A model generated the notes under the pieces. The model ran no database searches, was not told the origin of the DNA, and worked only from the letters and a program-made list of their open reading frames with translations. A stretch of DNA of 9,965 bases from Bacteroidota bacterium (GTDB lineage Bacteria > Bacteroidota > Bacteroidia > Flavobacteriales > Flavobacteriaceae): assembly GCA_018656255.1 (NCBI GenBank), contig JABHYI010000037.1, positions 1-9,965 of the forward strand, in the 5' to 3' direction. Shown one piece after another: positions 1 to 7,054 of the stretch (position 1 is the first letter of the stretch; each line of letters begins with the position of its first letter). The translations under genes and the position numbers were made by a program.

Positions 1-1
1 A

Positions 2-40
2 ATTTTAGCAGATGAAATTGAGGATCTCATGAACTCTTAG
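2..40 (+). CDS. 3' tail of an unidentified gene entering from the left edge
   Basis: Frame 2 is open from the window edge and reads ILADEIEDLMNS before a TAG at 38-40. The acidic, charged composition looks like a plausible protein C-terminus. An inverted repeat followed by a T-rich run (7-63) lies directly around and after this stop, as expected for a plus-strand gene end. With only 12 residues visible, the family cannot be named, and chance openness of such a short frame is a real alternative. If genuine, it converges on and overlaps the brnQ 3' end by 14 nt. Confidence 0.3.
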   Translation: MLADEIEDLMNS

Positions 41-63
41 CCGTCTGCTGGTTTTGTTTTTTT
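7..63 (+). terminator. possible intrinsic terminator for the left-edge plus-strand gene
   Basis: AGCAGA at 7-12 pairs with TCTGCT at 44-49, extendable by a T-G wobble and one G-C pair, with a loop of about 29 nt. It is followed by a T-rich run (TTTTGTTTTTTT, 52-63). The position just past the stop at 40 fits a terminator. The loop is long, and the T-run also encodes the Gln/Lys-rich tail of brnQ on the other strand, so the match could be incidental. Confidence 0.3.
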
Positions 64-1322
64 GTATGCTTAAATATGTTTACACTTATAAAAACTAGCA
101 GCCCTGGAAGCACCCAACCCATCCCTTGTTTTGCAAATGGAATCCATTGTTTAACACTATCTAAAGATCCTGGGCTCATGAAAAATTCCAAAAAATCTGG
201 AATACTAAACACAAAGGTAGTTATCGTTACTGCTCTAAAAATTAAGGCAGAGGCAAGCCTTGTGGGTATGCTGTTAAGTATAATTAGCACAATGGTAATT
301 GGGTAAATAAACATTAAGGCGGGCAAGGCTACATTGATAATAAAACGAACATCAAATTGCCCTACCAAAACACCTATAATACAGCCCATAATTGAGGTAA
401 TTGTATAGGCCCATGGAGTGTTTTTGGCAATCCCCTTTACAAAATCTGCAGTTCCTGTTACTATGCCAACAGCAGTGGTGAAGCATGCCAATGCTACCAA
501 TACCCCTAAAAAAGCAGTGCCATAATCACCCAAGGTGTTTGTACTTAATATGTTGAGTAAATCTATTCGCTCGGTGACTTGCAAATCTGAGCTATAATAA
601 GCTCCAAGTGCAATAAGGCCCCCATAAACTAAAAACAACCCTATGCCAGCTAAAAGCCCAGAGCGAGCAATCATGCATTTTTTTTCTTGATAATTGTACT
701 TGTCTTGCAGGGCCAATGAAATTACAATTACACCTCCAACTACAACACCTCCAAGCGCATCAAAGGTTTGATAGCCTTCCAAAACTCCTTCAGTAAATGT
801 GTTTTCAAAAATAGTATTCCCCATAGGCGCCAAATCTGCAAAGAAGCCTAAAGCAATTATTAGTAAAAGTAACAATACAATTAAAGGGGTTAAAAACGTA
901 CCGATAAGACTTAAAATACGGGTCCTATTTAAGGCAAAGACCAGTACCAACGTAAAATAAATAGCACTTATACTTAGAGAAGAAATATCAAAATAAGGTG
1001 CAACAGCAATTTCATAAGCAACAGATGCCGTTCTAGGAGAAGGCAAGCTAACACATATACTATATATAATAATGGCATATAGTATTGCAAATTTGGGAGA
1101 AACCTTATTGGCAAAATCCAAAAGAGTTCCCTGCAATCGCGAATGCCCGTAAATAGCCAAAATGGGTATTACTACTGCAGAAAGCGCAAAACCAATGGCC
1201 ACCCACACCCAACTACTCCCGGCATTATAGCCTAAAAAGGGAGGCAATATTAAATTTCCTGCACCAAAAAACAAGGAAAACAAAGCAAAAGCAACAAGGT
1301 ATGTTTGTTTGGTGAAATTCAT
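27..1322 (-). CDS. brnQ: BrnQ-type branched-chain amino acid:cation symporter
   Basis: This inner-membrane transporter is of the LIVCS family and takes up leucine, isoleucine and valine with Na+ or H+. The 431-residue product is hydrophobic throughout, with about 12 predicted membrane segments. Family motifs are visible: FFGAGNLILPP in the first segment (residues 18-28), SLPSPRTA near 92-99, EGYQTFDALGG at 182-192 and ACFTTAVG at 279-286. The tail after the last segment is short, polar and Lys/Gln-rich. Length and start match the family, with the first membrane segment immediately after MNFTKQ. The gene is divergent from the alpha/beta hydrolase, with 53 nt between the likely starts. A near-consensus TATATTG on the minus strand (1364-1370) could be its -7 element. 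It ends in TGA, inside the convergent overlap with the left-edge frame. Family assignment is firm; the exact substrate is inferred. Confidence 0.93.
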   Translation of the reverse strand: MNFTKQTYLVAFALFSLFFGAGNLILPPFLGYNAGSSWVWVAIGFALSAVVIPILAIYGHSRLQGTLLDFANKVSPKFAILYAIIIYSICVSLPSPRTASVAYEIAVAPYFDISSLSISAIYFTLVLVFALNRTRILSLIGTFLTPLIVLLLLLIIALGFFADLAPMGNTIFENTFTEGVLEGYQTFDALGGVVVGGVIVISLALQDKYNYQEKKCMIARSGLLAGIGLFLVYGGLIALGAYYSSDLQVTERIDLLNILSTNTLGDYGTAFLGVLVALACFTTAVGIVTGTADFVKGIAKNTPWAYTITSIMGCIIGVLVGQFDVRFIINVALPALMFIYPITIVLIILNSIPTRLASALIFRAVTITTFVFSIPDFLEFFMSPGSLDSVKQWIPFAKQGMGWVLPGLLVFISVNIFKHTKKQNQQTAKSS

Positions 1323-1344
1323 AGAAAAGAATCTTGTTAATGGC

Positions 1345-1352
1345 TATTTTTG
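1345..1352 (+). promoter_or_regulatory. TAnnTTTG-type -7 element before the alpha/beta hydrolase gene
   Basis: TATTTTTG matches the Bacteroidota -7 consensus TAnnTTTG exactly and lies 23 nt before the chosen ATG at 1376. No clear TTTG -33 element stands at the usual distance. If this element is used, the upstream in-frame starts at 1334 and 1340 lie before the transcript start, which supports the start at 1376. Confidence 0.4.
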
Positions 1353-1375
1353 TAACCGAGCTTCAATATACCAAA

Positions 1376-2146
1376 ATGATTTTTCACTACCACAATACCC
1401 CAATACATTATCACAAACAAGGCGCGGGTCCTGTAATTGTGATGCTGCATGGATTTCTGGAAAGTAGTACAATGTGGCAAAAAATAGCCGCCGTATTATC
1501 TAAAAAAAATACTGTGCTTATGGTAGACCTTCCGGGTTTTGGGCAAAGTGGTGTGCCCAATAAAACACTCACCATGGAAGCCATGGCAACTATCGTTTGT
1601 GAGGTATTAGCATTTGAGAATTTTAAAAGCGCGACACTCTTGGGGCATTCTATGGGCGGCTATGTAGCTTTGGCCTTTGGAGAATTATTTCCAAAAAAAC
1701 TGGACAAACTAATTTTATTAAACTCGAGCCCTACCCCTGATAGCCGCTCACGAAAAGAAAACAGAGATCGGGCCCTAATTATTATTGATAAAAATAAAGA
1801 TGCCTTTATCACCATGGCCATCGGCAATCTATTTAGCGCTGAAGAAAAATCCAAACACACCTTGGCCATTAAGGGCCTTAAAAATGAAGCCCTGCATATT
1901 TCAGCAAATGGTGTTACAGCTGCCATTAAAGCAATGCGTGATAGAAAAGACAGATGTACACTACTAAAAAACGTTCCCTGTGAAAAGCATGTTATTGCTG
2001 GAACCCATGACCTTATTATGCCCCATCAAGATATTGTTGCGGTGTCAAAACAAACCAATACAACTCTCCACTCCATTGAGTGTGGCCACATGAGTTGGCT
2101 AACCAATGGCCCAGAGGTTATTGCCCTATTACAAAGTATTATTTAA
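1376..2146 (+). CDS. alpha/beta-fold hydrolase, substrate unknown
   Basis: This 256-residue cytoplasmic protein has a single alpha/beta-hydrolase domain. The complete catalytic machinery is visible: the oxyanion-loop HGF at 25-27, the nucleophile elbow GHSMGG at 90-95 with Ser92, the acid Asp212 in GTHD, and His238 in ECGHMSW. DLPGFGQSG at 51-59 is also typical. There is no signal peptide. In-frame starts exist at 1334 (TTG) and 1340 (ATG), but the extra residues do not resemble the family N-terminus and a TAnnTTTG element lies inside them, so 1376 is preferred. The gene converges on thiL with 15 nt between the stops. The fold is of the esterase/carboxylesterase type, and neither sequence nor neighbours fix the substrate. 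A link to thiamine metabolism from the thiL neighbour would be guesswork, since the genes face opposite ways. Confidence 0.9.
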   Translation: MIFHYHNTPIHYHKQGAGPVIVMLHGFLESSTMWQKIAAVLSKKNTVLMVDLPGFGQSGVPNKTLTMEAMATIVCEVLAFENFKSATLLGHSMGGYVALAFGELFPKKLDKLILLNSSPTPDSRSRKENRDRALIIIDKNKDAFITMAIGNLFSAEEKSKHTLAIKGLKNEALHISANGVTAAIKAMRDRKDRCTLLKNVPCEKHVIAGTHDLIMPHQDIVAVSKQTNTTLHSIECGHMSWLTNGPEVIALLQSII

Positions 2147-2161
2147 CTGCTTTAAAAAATC

Positions 2162-3211
2162 TTACTCGTTTTCTTGAGTAGCACTCCAACCTCTTGCTAT
2201 AAGAGGTATTTTGGTATTATCTCTTGTGATAAGGTGAGTTCCTTCCGTAGGTTTTAAAACATGACCTATTACCGTCATGTTGGGGTTGGCTTTTATTTTA
2301 GGATAATCATCTTGAGAGATGGTAAATAACAACTCATAATCTTCTCCACCATTGAGCGCAATTGTTGTGCTGTCCATATTAAACTCCTCAGAGGTGGTAA
2401 TTACTTGAGGGTCTAGAGGTATTTTATCTTCATAAATTGTGCACCCAACCTTAGACTGCTTACAGATATGTAATATTTCAGAAGAAAGCCCATCACTTAC
2501 ATCAATCATCGAGGTAGGTTTTACACCCAGGTCTTTTAATAGCGTAGGAATGTCTTTTCTGGCCTCTGGTTTTAATTGTCTTTCTATCAAATATGAGTAA
2601 GGCTCTAGGTCTGGTTGTGAGTTTGGATTTACTTTAAACACCTGCTTTTCTCTTTCTAGAATCTGTAGGCCCAAATAGGCTGCGCCCAAATCTCCTGTGA
2701 GTAAGACCAAATCATTCTCTTTTGCGCCATCTCTATACACCAACTGCTTTTTATCAACTTCTCCAAGAGCCGTAATACTTATCATAAGCCCATGGGTAGA
2801 AGATGTTGTGTCTCCTCCAATTACATCTACATTGTAATATTTGGCAGCAGTAGCAATACCTGCATATAGTTCCTCTAGGGCTTCTACCGGAAATCTATTT
2901 GAAACGGCAATAGAAACTGTAATTTGAGTAGGCGTTGCGTTCATGGCAAAAATATCGCTCACATTAACAACCACGCTTTTATACCCTAAATGCTTTAAAG
3001 GCATGTAGCTCAAATCAAAGTGTACTCCTTCAATCAACAAATCTGTGGTTACCACCGTTTGTTTTTTGTGGTCAATAACAGCGGCATCATCTCCAATGCT
3101 CTTTATTGTTGAGCTTTGCTTAACATCGAAATGTTTGGTGAGGTGTTCTATTAGCGCAAACTCTCCCATTGAAGAAATGGGTGTTTTTAAAGAATCTTTA
3201 TTTTCTAACAT
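2162..3211 (-). CDS. thiL: thiamine-monophosphate kinase ThiL
   Basis: ThiL catalyses ATP-dependent phosphorylation of thiamine monophosphate to thiamine pyrophosphate, the last step of the de novo pathway, in the cytoplasm. The 349-residue length is normal for flavobacterial ThiL. The PurM/AIR-synthase-like fold motifs appear in order: GDDAAV at 40-45, TTDLLIEGVHFD at 55-66, NVSDIFAMNATP at 83-94, GGDTTSS at 132-138, IDVSDGLSSE at 236-245 and NGGEDYELL at 287-295. These Asp-rich loops carry the Mg-ATP and substrate contacts in characterised ThiL proteins, and all look intact. The gene stands alone, convergent with the hydrolase and divergent from the exported-protein operon. A TAnnTTTG element lies just upstream on the minus strand. 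No TPP riboswitch core was recognised upstream. Confidence 0.96.
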   Translation of the reverse strand: MLENKDSLKTPISSMGEFALIEHLTKHFDVKQSSTIKSIGDDAAVIDHKKQTVVTTDLLIEGVHFDLSYMPLKHLGYKSVVVNVSDIFAMNATPTQITVSIAVSNRFPVEALEELYAGIATAAKYYNVDVIGGDTTSSTHGLMISITALGEVDKKQLVYRDGAKENDLVLLTGDLGAAYLGLQILEREKQVFKVNPNSQPDLEPYSYLIERQLKPEARKDIPTLLKDLGVKPTSMIDVSDGLSSEILHICKQSKVGCTIYEDKIPLDPQVITTSEEFNMDSTTIALNGGEDYELLFTISQDDYPKIKANPNMTVIGHVLKPTEGTHLITRDNTKIPLIARGWSATQENE

Positions 3212-3231
3212 GAGTGGTTATTTATGTTGGG

Positions 3232-3239
3232 CAAAAATA
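3232..3239 (-). promoter_or_regulatory. TAnnTTTG-type -7 element of thiL
   Basis: The minus strand reads TATTTTTG, an exact match to the Bacteroidota -7 consensus, 20 nt upstream of the thiL ATG. This would leave a very short 5' leader of roughly a dozen nucleotides. No convincing TTTG -33 element is seen. Confidence 0.4.
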
Positions 3240-3337
3240 GGGCTTGTATTGCAGATGGTGTTACTATTTCTAAAATTTATACTCCTTTAATTGATTGTAT
3301 CTGGGTAATTGGCATGTGTGGCCATTGTGAGATTTAC

Positions 3338-3355
3338 TTTACAATGTGTTTACAA
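3338..3355 (+). promoter_or_regulatory. tandem TTTACAA boxes upstream of the exported-protein operon
   Basis: TTTACAA occurs at 3338-3344 and again at 3349-3355, exactly 11 nt apart (about one helical turn). A third copy lies at 3449-3455, just before the operon start. The pair sits 37 nt upstream of the candidate -7 element, a sensible place for an activator site. The function is inferred from spacing and position only, and the region is AT-rich. Confidence 0.3.
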
Positions 3356-3391
3356 AACGTTAATAGCGCTGGCTTTGTATTTCATTTTTAA

Positions 3392-3399
3392 TACGTTTG
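3392..3399 (+). promoter_or_regulatory. TAnnTTTG-type -7 element of the four-gene operon
   Basis: TACGTTTG matches TAnnTTTG and lies 71 nt before the ATG at 3471. A TTTG at 3374-3377 could be a -33 element, but the 14-nt spacing is shorter than the usual 17-23. The ACGTTT in this element is complementary to AAACGT at 3355-3360, forming a loose inverted repeat that might bind a regulator. Confidence 0.35.
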
Positions 3400-3470
3400 T
3401 CTAATAATAAACTCACTTTAGGTATTTTAATAGTACTTATTAATTAGGTTTACAATAAAAAATTCTGAAA

Positions 3471-4892
3471 ATGAAACAATCACTAATTATTTTATCTTTT
3501 TTATCCATCATTAGCATGTCTGGGCAAACACCTTGCACCAACGGAACTGCAGGAGATTATCCATGTAACGGCTATGATCTTCAGTCATTTATAAGTCTGG
3601 ATGAAATGGACGCCTTTGAAGGAAATGACTCTTGGGGATGGACAGATTCTCAAACTGGCAAAGAATATGCTATCATGGGACTTAATAACGGAACAGCCTT
3701 TATTGATATCTCAAACCCAATAGCCCCAATTTATGTTGGGAAATTAATCACAACAAATGGTTTTTTAGATTCTGGACAAAGTTGGAGAGATATAAAGGTT
3801 TATCAAGACCATGCCTATGTTGTAAGTGAAATTAGTGATCACGGAATGCAAGTTTTTGATTTAACCAGATTAAGAGATGTGTCTAACCCTCCTCAAAATT
3901 TTGAGGAAGATACTCTTTATGAAGAATTTGGAAGGTGTCATAACATTTTTATAAATGAAGATACGGGGTATGCCTATGCTGTTGGAACACAAACCTATAA
4001 TGGTGGCCCTCATTTTATAGATATTTCAGACCCAACAAACCCTACACCAGCTGGCGGTTACAGTGATGACTCATACAGCCATGACGTGCAGGTGGTTACC
4101 TATTCTGGGCCAGATACAGAGCATCTTGGTAAAGAAATCATGATTGGGAGTAATGAAAATGAAATCGCAATTGTAGATATTACAAATAAAAACAATCCGA
4201 ATAGCCTTTCTACAATATCCTACTCAAATGTAGCTTACACTCACCAGGGGTGGTTTACAGAAGACCAACGCTATTTTATTGTAGGAGATGAAATTGACGA
4301 GCTAAACGTTGGATTTAACACAAGAACCATCATTTTAGATTTTGAAGACCTAGACAATCCATCGTTTCATTTCGAGTATGAAGGTCCTACAGAGGCTATA
4401 GACCACAATGGTTATGTGGTGGGTGACAAGTATTATTTATCAAACTATAGAGCTGGGATGAGAGTTCTTGATATCTCACAAATTGGTAATGAAAATATTA
4501 CAGAAGTTGGCTTTTTTGATACATACCCAGATAGTGACAGCGCAAATTTTAATGGAGCATGGAACGTGTACCCATTTTTTGCCAGTGGTAACATCGTTAT
4601 TAGTGATATAGATAGCGGGTTCTTTTTAGTAAGAGATCCAAGTCTAGGGGCAGCAGATGTAACACTAATTGATTTTGAAATAGCTCCAAACCCTGCAAAA
4701 GAAAATATTACAATTACAGCTACTAGTGAGCCAATAGAATCTGTAGAGATTTTTAACATCCTTGGGCAACGTGTTTTAAATTTGGTATTTGATGCAACAC
4801 CCTCAAAAAATATTAATATCACCTCTTTAATTGGTGGGATGTACCTCATTAAAATCAACGAAGAGGCTACCAAACGTTTAATTGTTAAGTAA
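3471..4892 (+). CDS. secreted choice-of-anchor-B/LVIVD propeller protein with T9SS sorting tail
   Basis: The 473-residue product has a Sec signal peptide (about residues 1-19: Lys near the start, hydrophobic core, SGQ before the likely cut). The body resembles the choice-of-anchor-B family with LVIVD-like blades: AFIDISNPIAP at 76-86, GMQVFDL at 125-131, HFIDISDPTNP at 181-191, IAIVDITNKNNP at 232-243 and MRVLDIS at 330-336. Residues 402-473 form a T9SS type A sorting domain (IAPNPAKENI, SVEIFNILGQRV, GGMYLIKI, C-terminal RLIVK), so the protein should pass the outer membrane through T9SS and be cleaved or anchored at the surface. Histidines recur at matching blade positions: 157, 204, 258 and 311. 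It is the first gene of the operon, 5 nt before the next. The biochemical role is unknown; its neighbours suggest metal handling or cell-surface redox work. Confidence 0.88.
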   Translation: MKQSLIILSFLSIISMSGQTPCTNGTAGDYPCNGYDLQSFISLDEMDAFEGNDSWGWTDSQTGKEYAIMGLNNGTAFIDISNPIAPIYVGKLITTNGFLDSGQSWRDIKVYQDHAYVVSEISDHGMQVFDLTRLRDVSNPPQNFEEDTLYEEFGRCHNIFINEDTGYAYAVGTQTYNGGPHFIDISDPTNPTPAGGYSDDSYSHDVQVVTYSGPDTEHLGKEIMIGSNENEIAIVDITNKNNPNSLSTISYSNVAYTHQGWFTEDQRYFIVGDEIDELNVGFNTRTIILDFEDLDNPSFHFEYEGPTEAIDHNGYVVGDKYYLSNYRAGMRVLDISQIGNENITEVGFFDTYPDSDSANFNGAWNVYPFFASGNIVISDIDSGFFLVRDPSLGAADVTLIDFEIAPNPAKENITITATSEPIESVEIFNILGQRVLNLVFDATPSKNINITSLIGGMYLIKINEEATKRLIVK

Positions 4893-4897
4893 ACACA

Positions 4898-6256
4898 ATG
4901 AGAAAATTTGCAGCTTTATTTATATTTTCATTAGCAATACTAGGGTCTTGCTCTAATGACGACGGGATAAATCTGCCGGCACCAAATCCAGAAGATTTTT
5001 TGGGAGAAATTGACTTTATTACAACCTTTGGGGGTAGTCAAAATGAGAGCATTGTATCTGTTGTACAGGCCAGCGATGGCAGCTATGTTTTAATGGGCAC
5101 CACAGATAGTACAGATGGAGACATTACAGGAAAAAATGGTGATGATGATGATTTTTGGCTTTTAAAAACAACACAGGAAGGTGAAATTGTCTTCAATAAA
5201 GTATACGGAGGCTCTAACACAGATACAGCTACAAGTTTAATCAATACTGCAGATGGCGGTTTTATTGTATGCGGCTACAGCTCAAGTAGTGATGGAGATG
5301 TTTCAAACAATGAAGGATTTCAAGACTACTGGATAACAAAACTAGACGCTCAAGGAGAAATTTCCTGGGAAAAAACACATGGCTTTTCAGGGTCAGACCA
5401 AGCCCTTAAAATCATCCAGACCGCCAGTGGAAACTTTTTTGTGACGGGCTTTTTTGATGTTTCAGCAAGTGGAAATCAAGGAAATGATGATGGTAAAATG
5501 GCAGCACCCTCTAAGGCCACCTTGCATGGTGTTGGAGAGTTTTGGGGCATCCTCATGGACCAAAACGGAGATACTATCTGGAGGCGCTACTTTGGAGGCT
5601 CCAGCAATGATAGAAGCTACGATGTTGTAGAGACCGACGATGGTGGTTTTATCATGATTGGAGGATCAGAGAGTACAGATTTTGACATTACAGACAATAA
5701 AGGGTCCTATGACTTTTGGATGGTTCGCCTTGCTAGCAATGGAGATAAATTGTGGACCAAATCTCTAGGAGGAAGTGAGATAGACCAAGGGTATGGTATT
5801 ACTAAAACTGAAGATGGAAATTACATCGTCGTTGGAGACACCAGAAGTACAGATGGTGATGTTAGCGCTTTGAGCGGAAATGCAGATGCTTGGGTGGTAA
5901 AATTCTCACCTAGTGGAGCTATCATTTGGGAAAAAACATACGGCGGATCTGGCTTTGATTCTGCAAAGAGTATTATAGGGTTACAAAACGGAAATTTTGC
6001 CATCGTAGGCAACACAAGAAGCTCCATGGACGGCTTTATGAATAGGGGTCAAAACGATGCCTGGATATTTATAATTGATACAAATGGAAATCTCAAATTT
6101 AATTATATCATTGGAGGTTCTTCTTTGGATTTTGCCAACGCTATACTAGAGACTCAAGACAACAAACTTCTTATTGCTGGATCTACTGAAAGTAACGATA
6201 TGGATATTCTAGAAAATAAAGGAAGCCAAGATGCGTTATTAATTAAAATAAAATAA
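4898..6256 (+). CDS. seven-repeat beta-propeller lipoprotein, function unknown
   Basis: The 452-residue product begins with a lipoprotein signal ending in LGSC (Cys18), followed by an acidic SNDD stretch typical of surface-exported Bacteroidota lipoproteins. The rest is seven repeats. The GGS (GFSG in the third) starts at residues 45, 104, about 162, 233, 291, 349 and 406, giving a 57-59 residue period. The consensus is roughly YGGS..D.A..I..T.DG.FI..G.T.STDGDVS...G..D.W..KL...G...W.K. Seven units suggest a closed seven-bladed propeller. The third repeat is about 13 residues longer, carrying a loop at about 195-213. The recurring STDGD-type acidic loops could bind calcium, but that is an inference. 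It lies 5 nt after the first gene and 8 nt before the MbnP-like gene. It looks like a scaffold or binding protein; no catalytic motif is seen. Confidence 0.85.
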   Translation: MRKFAALFIFSLAILGSCSNDDGINLPAPNPEDFLGEIDFITTFGGSQNESIVSVVQASDGSYVLMGTTDSTDGDITGKNGDDDDFWLLKTTQEGEIVFNKVYGGSNTDTATSLINTADGGFIVCGYSSSSDGDVSNNEGFQDYWITKLDAQGEISWEKTHGFSGSDQALKIIQTASGNFFVTGFFDVSASGNQGNDDGKMAAPSKATLHGVGEFWGILMDQNGDTIWRRYFGGSSNDRSYDVVETDDGGFIMIGGSESTDFDITDNKGSYDFWMVRLASNGDKLWTKSLGGSEIDQGYGITKTEDGNYIVVGDTRSTDGDVSALSGNADAWVVKFSPSGAIIWEKTYGGSGFDSAKSIIGLQNGNFAIVGNTRSSMDGFMNRGQNDAWIFIIDTNGNLKFNYIIGGSSLDFANAILETQDNKLLIAGSTESNDMDILENKGSQDALLIKIK

Positions 6257-6264
6257 GCTCCCAA

Positions 6265-7044
6265 ATGTTTAAAAAAGCTGCCTTTTTAGTATTGCTAGTT
6301 TTGTCCTTTATGGCTTGTGATAAAAACGATGATGATCAAGCACAACAAAACACCCCGGTAAGTGTTGGTTTTCTTCACAGCTTTTATGAAGATGAGGTTT
6401 CTGTAAGTTCTAATACCATACAATACACAAACGGCTTTGGCACATCACTGAGCATCACAAGGCTTCGTTATTTGATATCTCAGGTGAGCTTCACCAACCA
6501 AGATGGTATTAAAACCCTAGTGAAAGACTATCACCTTGTTGATCTAAGTCAAGACAATAGTCTTACAATTAATGATATTTTACTACCCCCGGGGGCTTAT
6601 AATTTGAAAATGCGCTTTGGTTTTACAGAAGCTACAAACACCTCAAGTATATACCCAGATTTAAACGCAGCATCTTGGAATGTGCCAGAAAATCTTGGTG
6701 GAGGCTATCATTACATGCAACTGGAAGGAAGATGGTTAGACCCAGGTGACACCCCTGACGAGCCTTATCTATATGCGTACCACACTATTAGCGCTGTCCA
6801 AAACCCTGGTCCAGAAAACACAAGAGAGGACACCTCTATAGAAATAGATTTAGGCGAAATAACTGTTACCCAGGGCGCTACTCAAATTAATGTTAACATG
6901 CACATTGACCAGTGGTTTGAAAATCCAAACCTTTGGAATTTAAGTGAGCTTAATGGATTACTTATGGGAAACTACACCGCCCAAAAAATGATGCAAGAAA
7001 ACGGTCAAAACGTATTTTCTCTAGCAAGTAATATGGGTGATTAA
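6265..7044 (+). CDS. MbnP-family lipoprotein (putative copper-binding partner of the diheme enzyme)
   Basis: The 259-residue product has a lipobox FMAC (Cys18) followed by DKNDDD, so it is an exported lipoprotein. The body matches what I recall of the MbnP-like family: an early beta-rich region with the RLRYLIS motif (residues 66-72), PPGAYNLKMRFG at 108-119, the signature GGGYHYMQLEGRW at 145-157, and the C-terminal HIDQWFENPNLWNL (213-226) with a final ENGQNVFS. In methanobactin loci, MbnP binds copper and carries a tryptophan oxidised to kynurenine by its diheme partner MbnH. Trp138 and Trp157, flanking the signature, are candidate equivalents. The gene lies 10 nt upstream of a diheme peroxidase-family gene, the same pairing as mbnP-mbnH. 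No methanobactin biosynthesis gene is in the window. The family call is fairly firm; copper binding here is inferred. Confidence 0.8.
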   Translation: MFKKAAFLVLLVLSFMACDKNDDDQAQQNTPVSVGFLHSFYEDEVSVSSNTIQYTNGFGTSLSITRLRYLISQVSFTNQDGIKTLVKDYHLVDLSQDNSLTINDILLPPGAYNLKMRFGFTEATNTSSIYPDLNAASWNVPENLGGGYHYMQLEGRWLDPGDTPDEPYLYAYHTISAVQNPGPENTREDTSIEIDLGEITVTQGATQINVNMHIDQWFENPNLWNLSELNGLLMGNYTAQKMMQENGQNVFSLASNMGD

Positions 7045-7054
7045 TTATTATTTT

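Noticed and set aside
1334..1375. Longer N-terminus of the alpha/beta hydrolase from TTG 1334 or ATG 1340
   Set aside because: The extra residues do not resemble the family, and a TAnnTTTG promoter element falls inside the extension.
3212..3470. TPP riboswitch upstream of thiL
   Set aside because: No conserved thi-box core was recognised, and the candidate promoter leaves too short a leader for a riboswitch.
4445..4873. Long minus-strand reading frame inside the secreted propeller gene
   Set aside because: It is a shadow of the coding strand: no family motif, no promoter, and it lies fully within a well-supported gene. The same applies to the antisense frames at 1660-1926, 5821-6027, 7333-7581, 8442-8786, 9029-9382 and 9436-9663.
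4898..6256. Tandem DNA repeats (satellite-like) in the seven-repeat lipoprotein gene
   Set aside because: The repeats are at protein level; nucleotide copies have diverged and no long exact repeats were seen, so this is an ordinary propeller fold and not a recent expansion.
7037..7054. GTG start for the diheme cytochrome gene overlapping the MbnP-like gene
   Set aside because: The ATG at 7055 gives a proper lipoprotein signal (MTQKILFIFC...); the extension would spoil the signal n-region.
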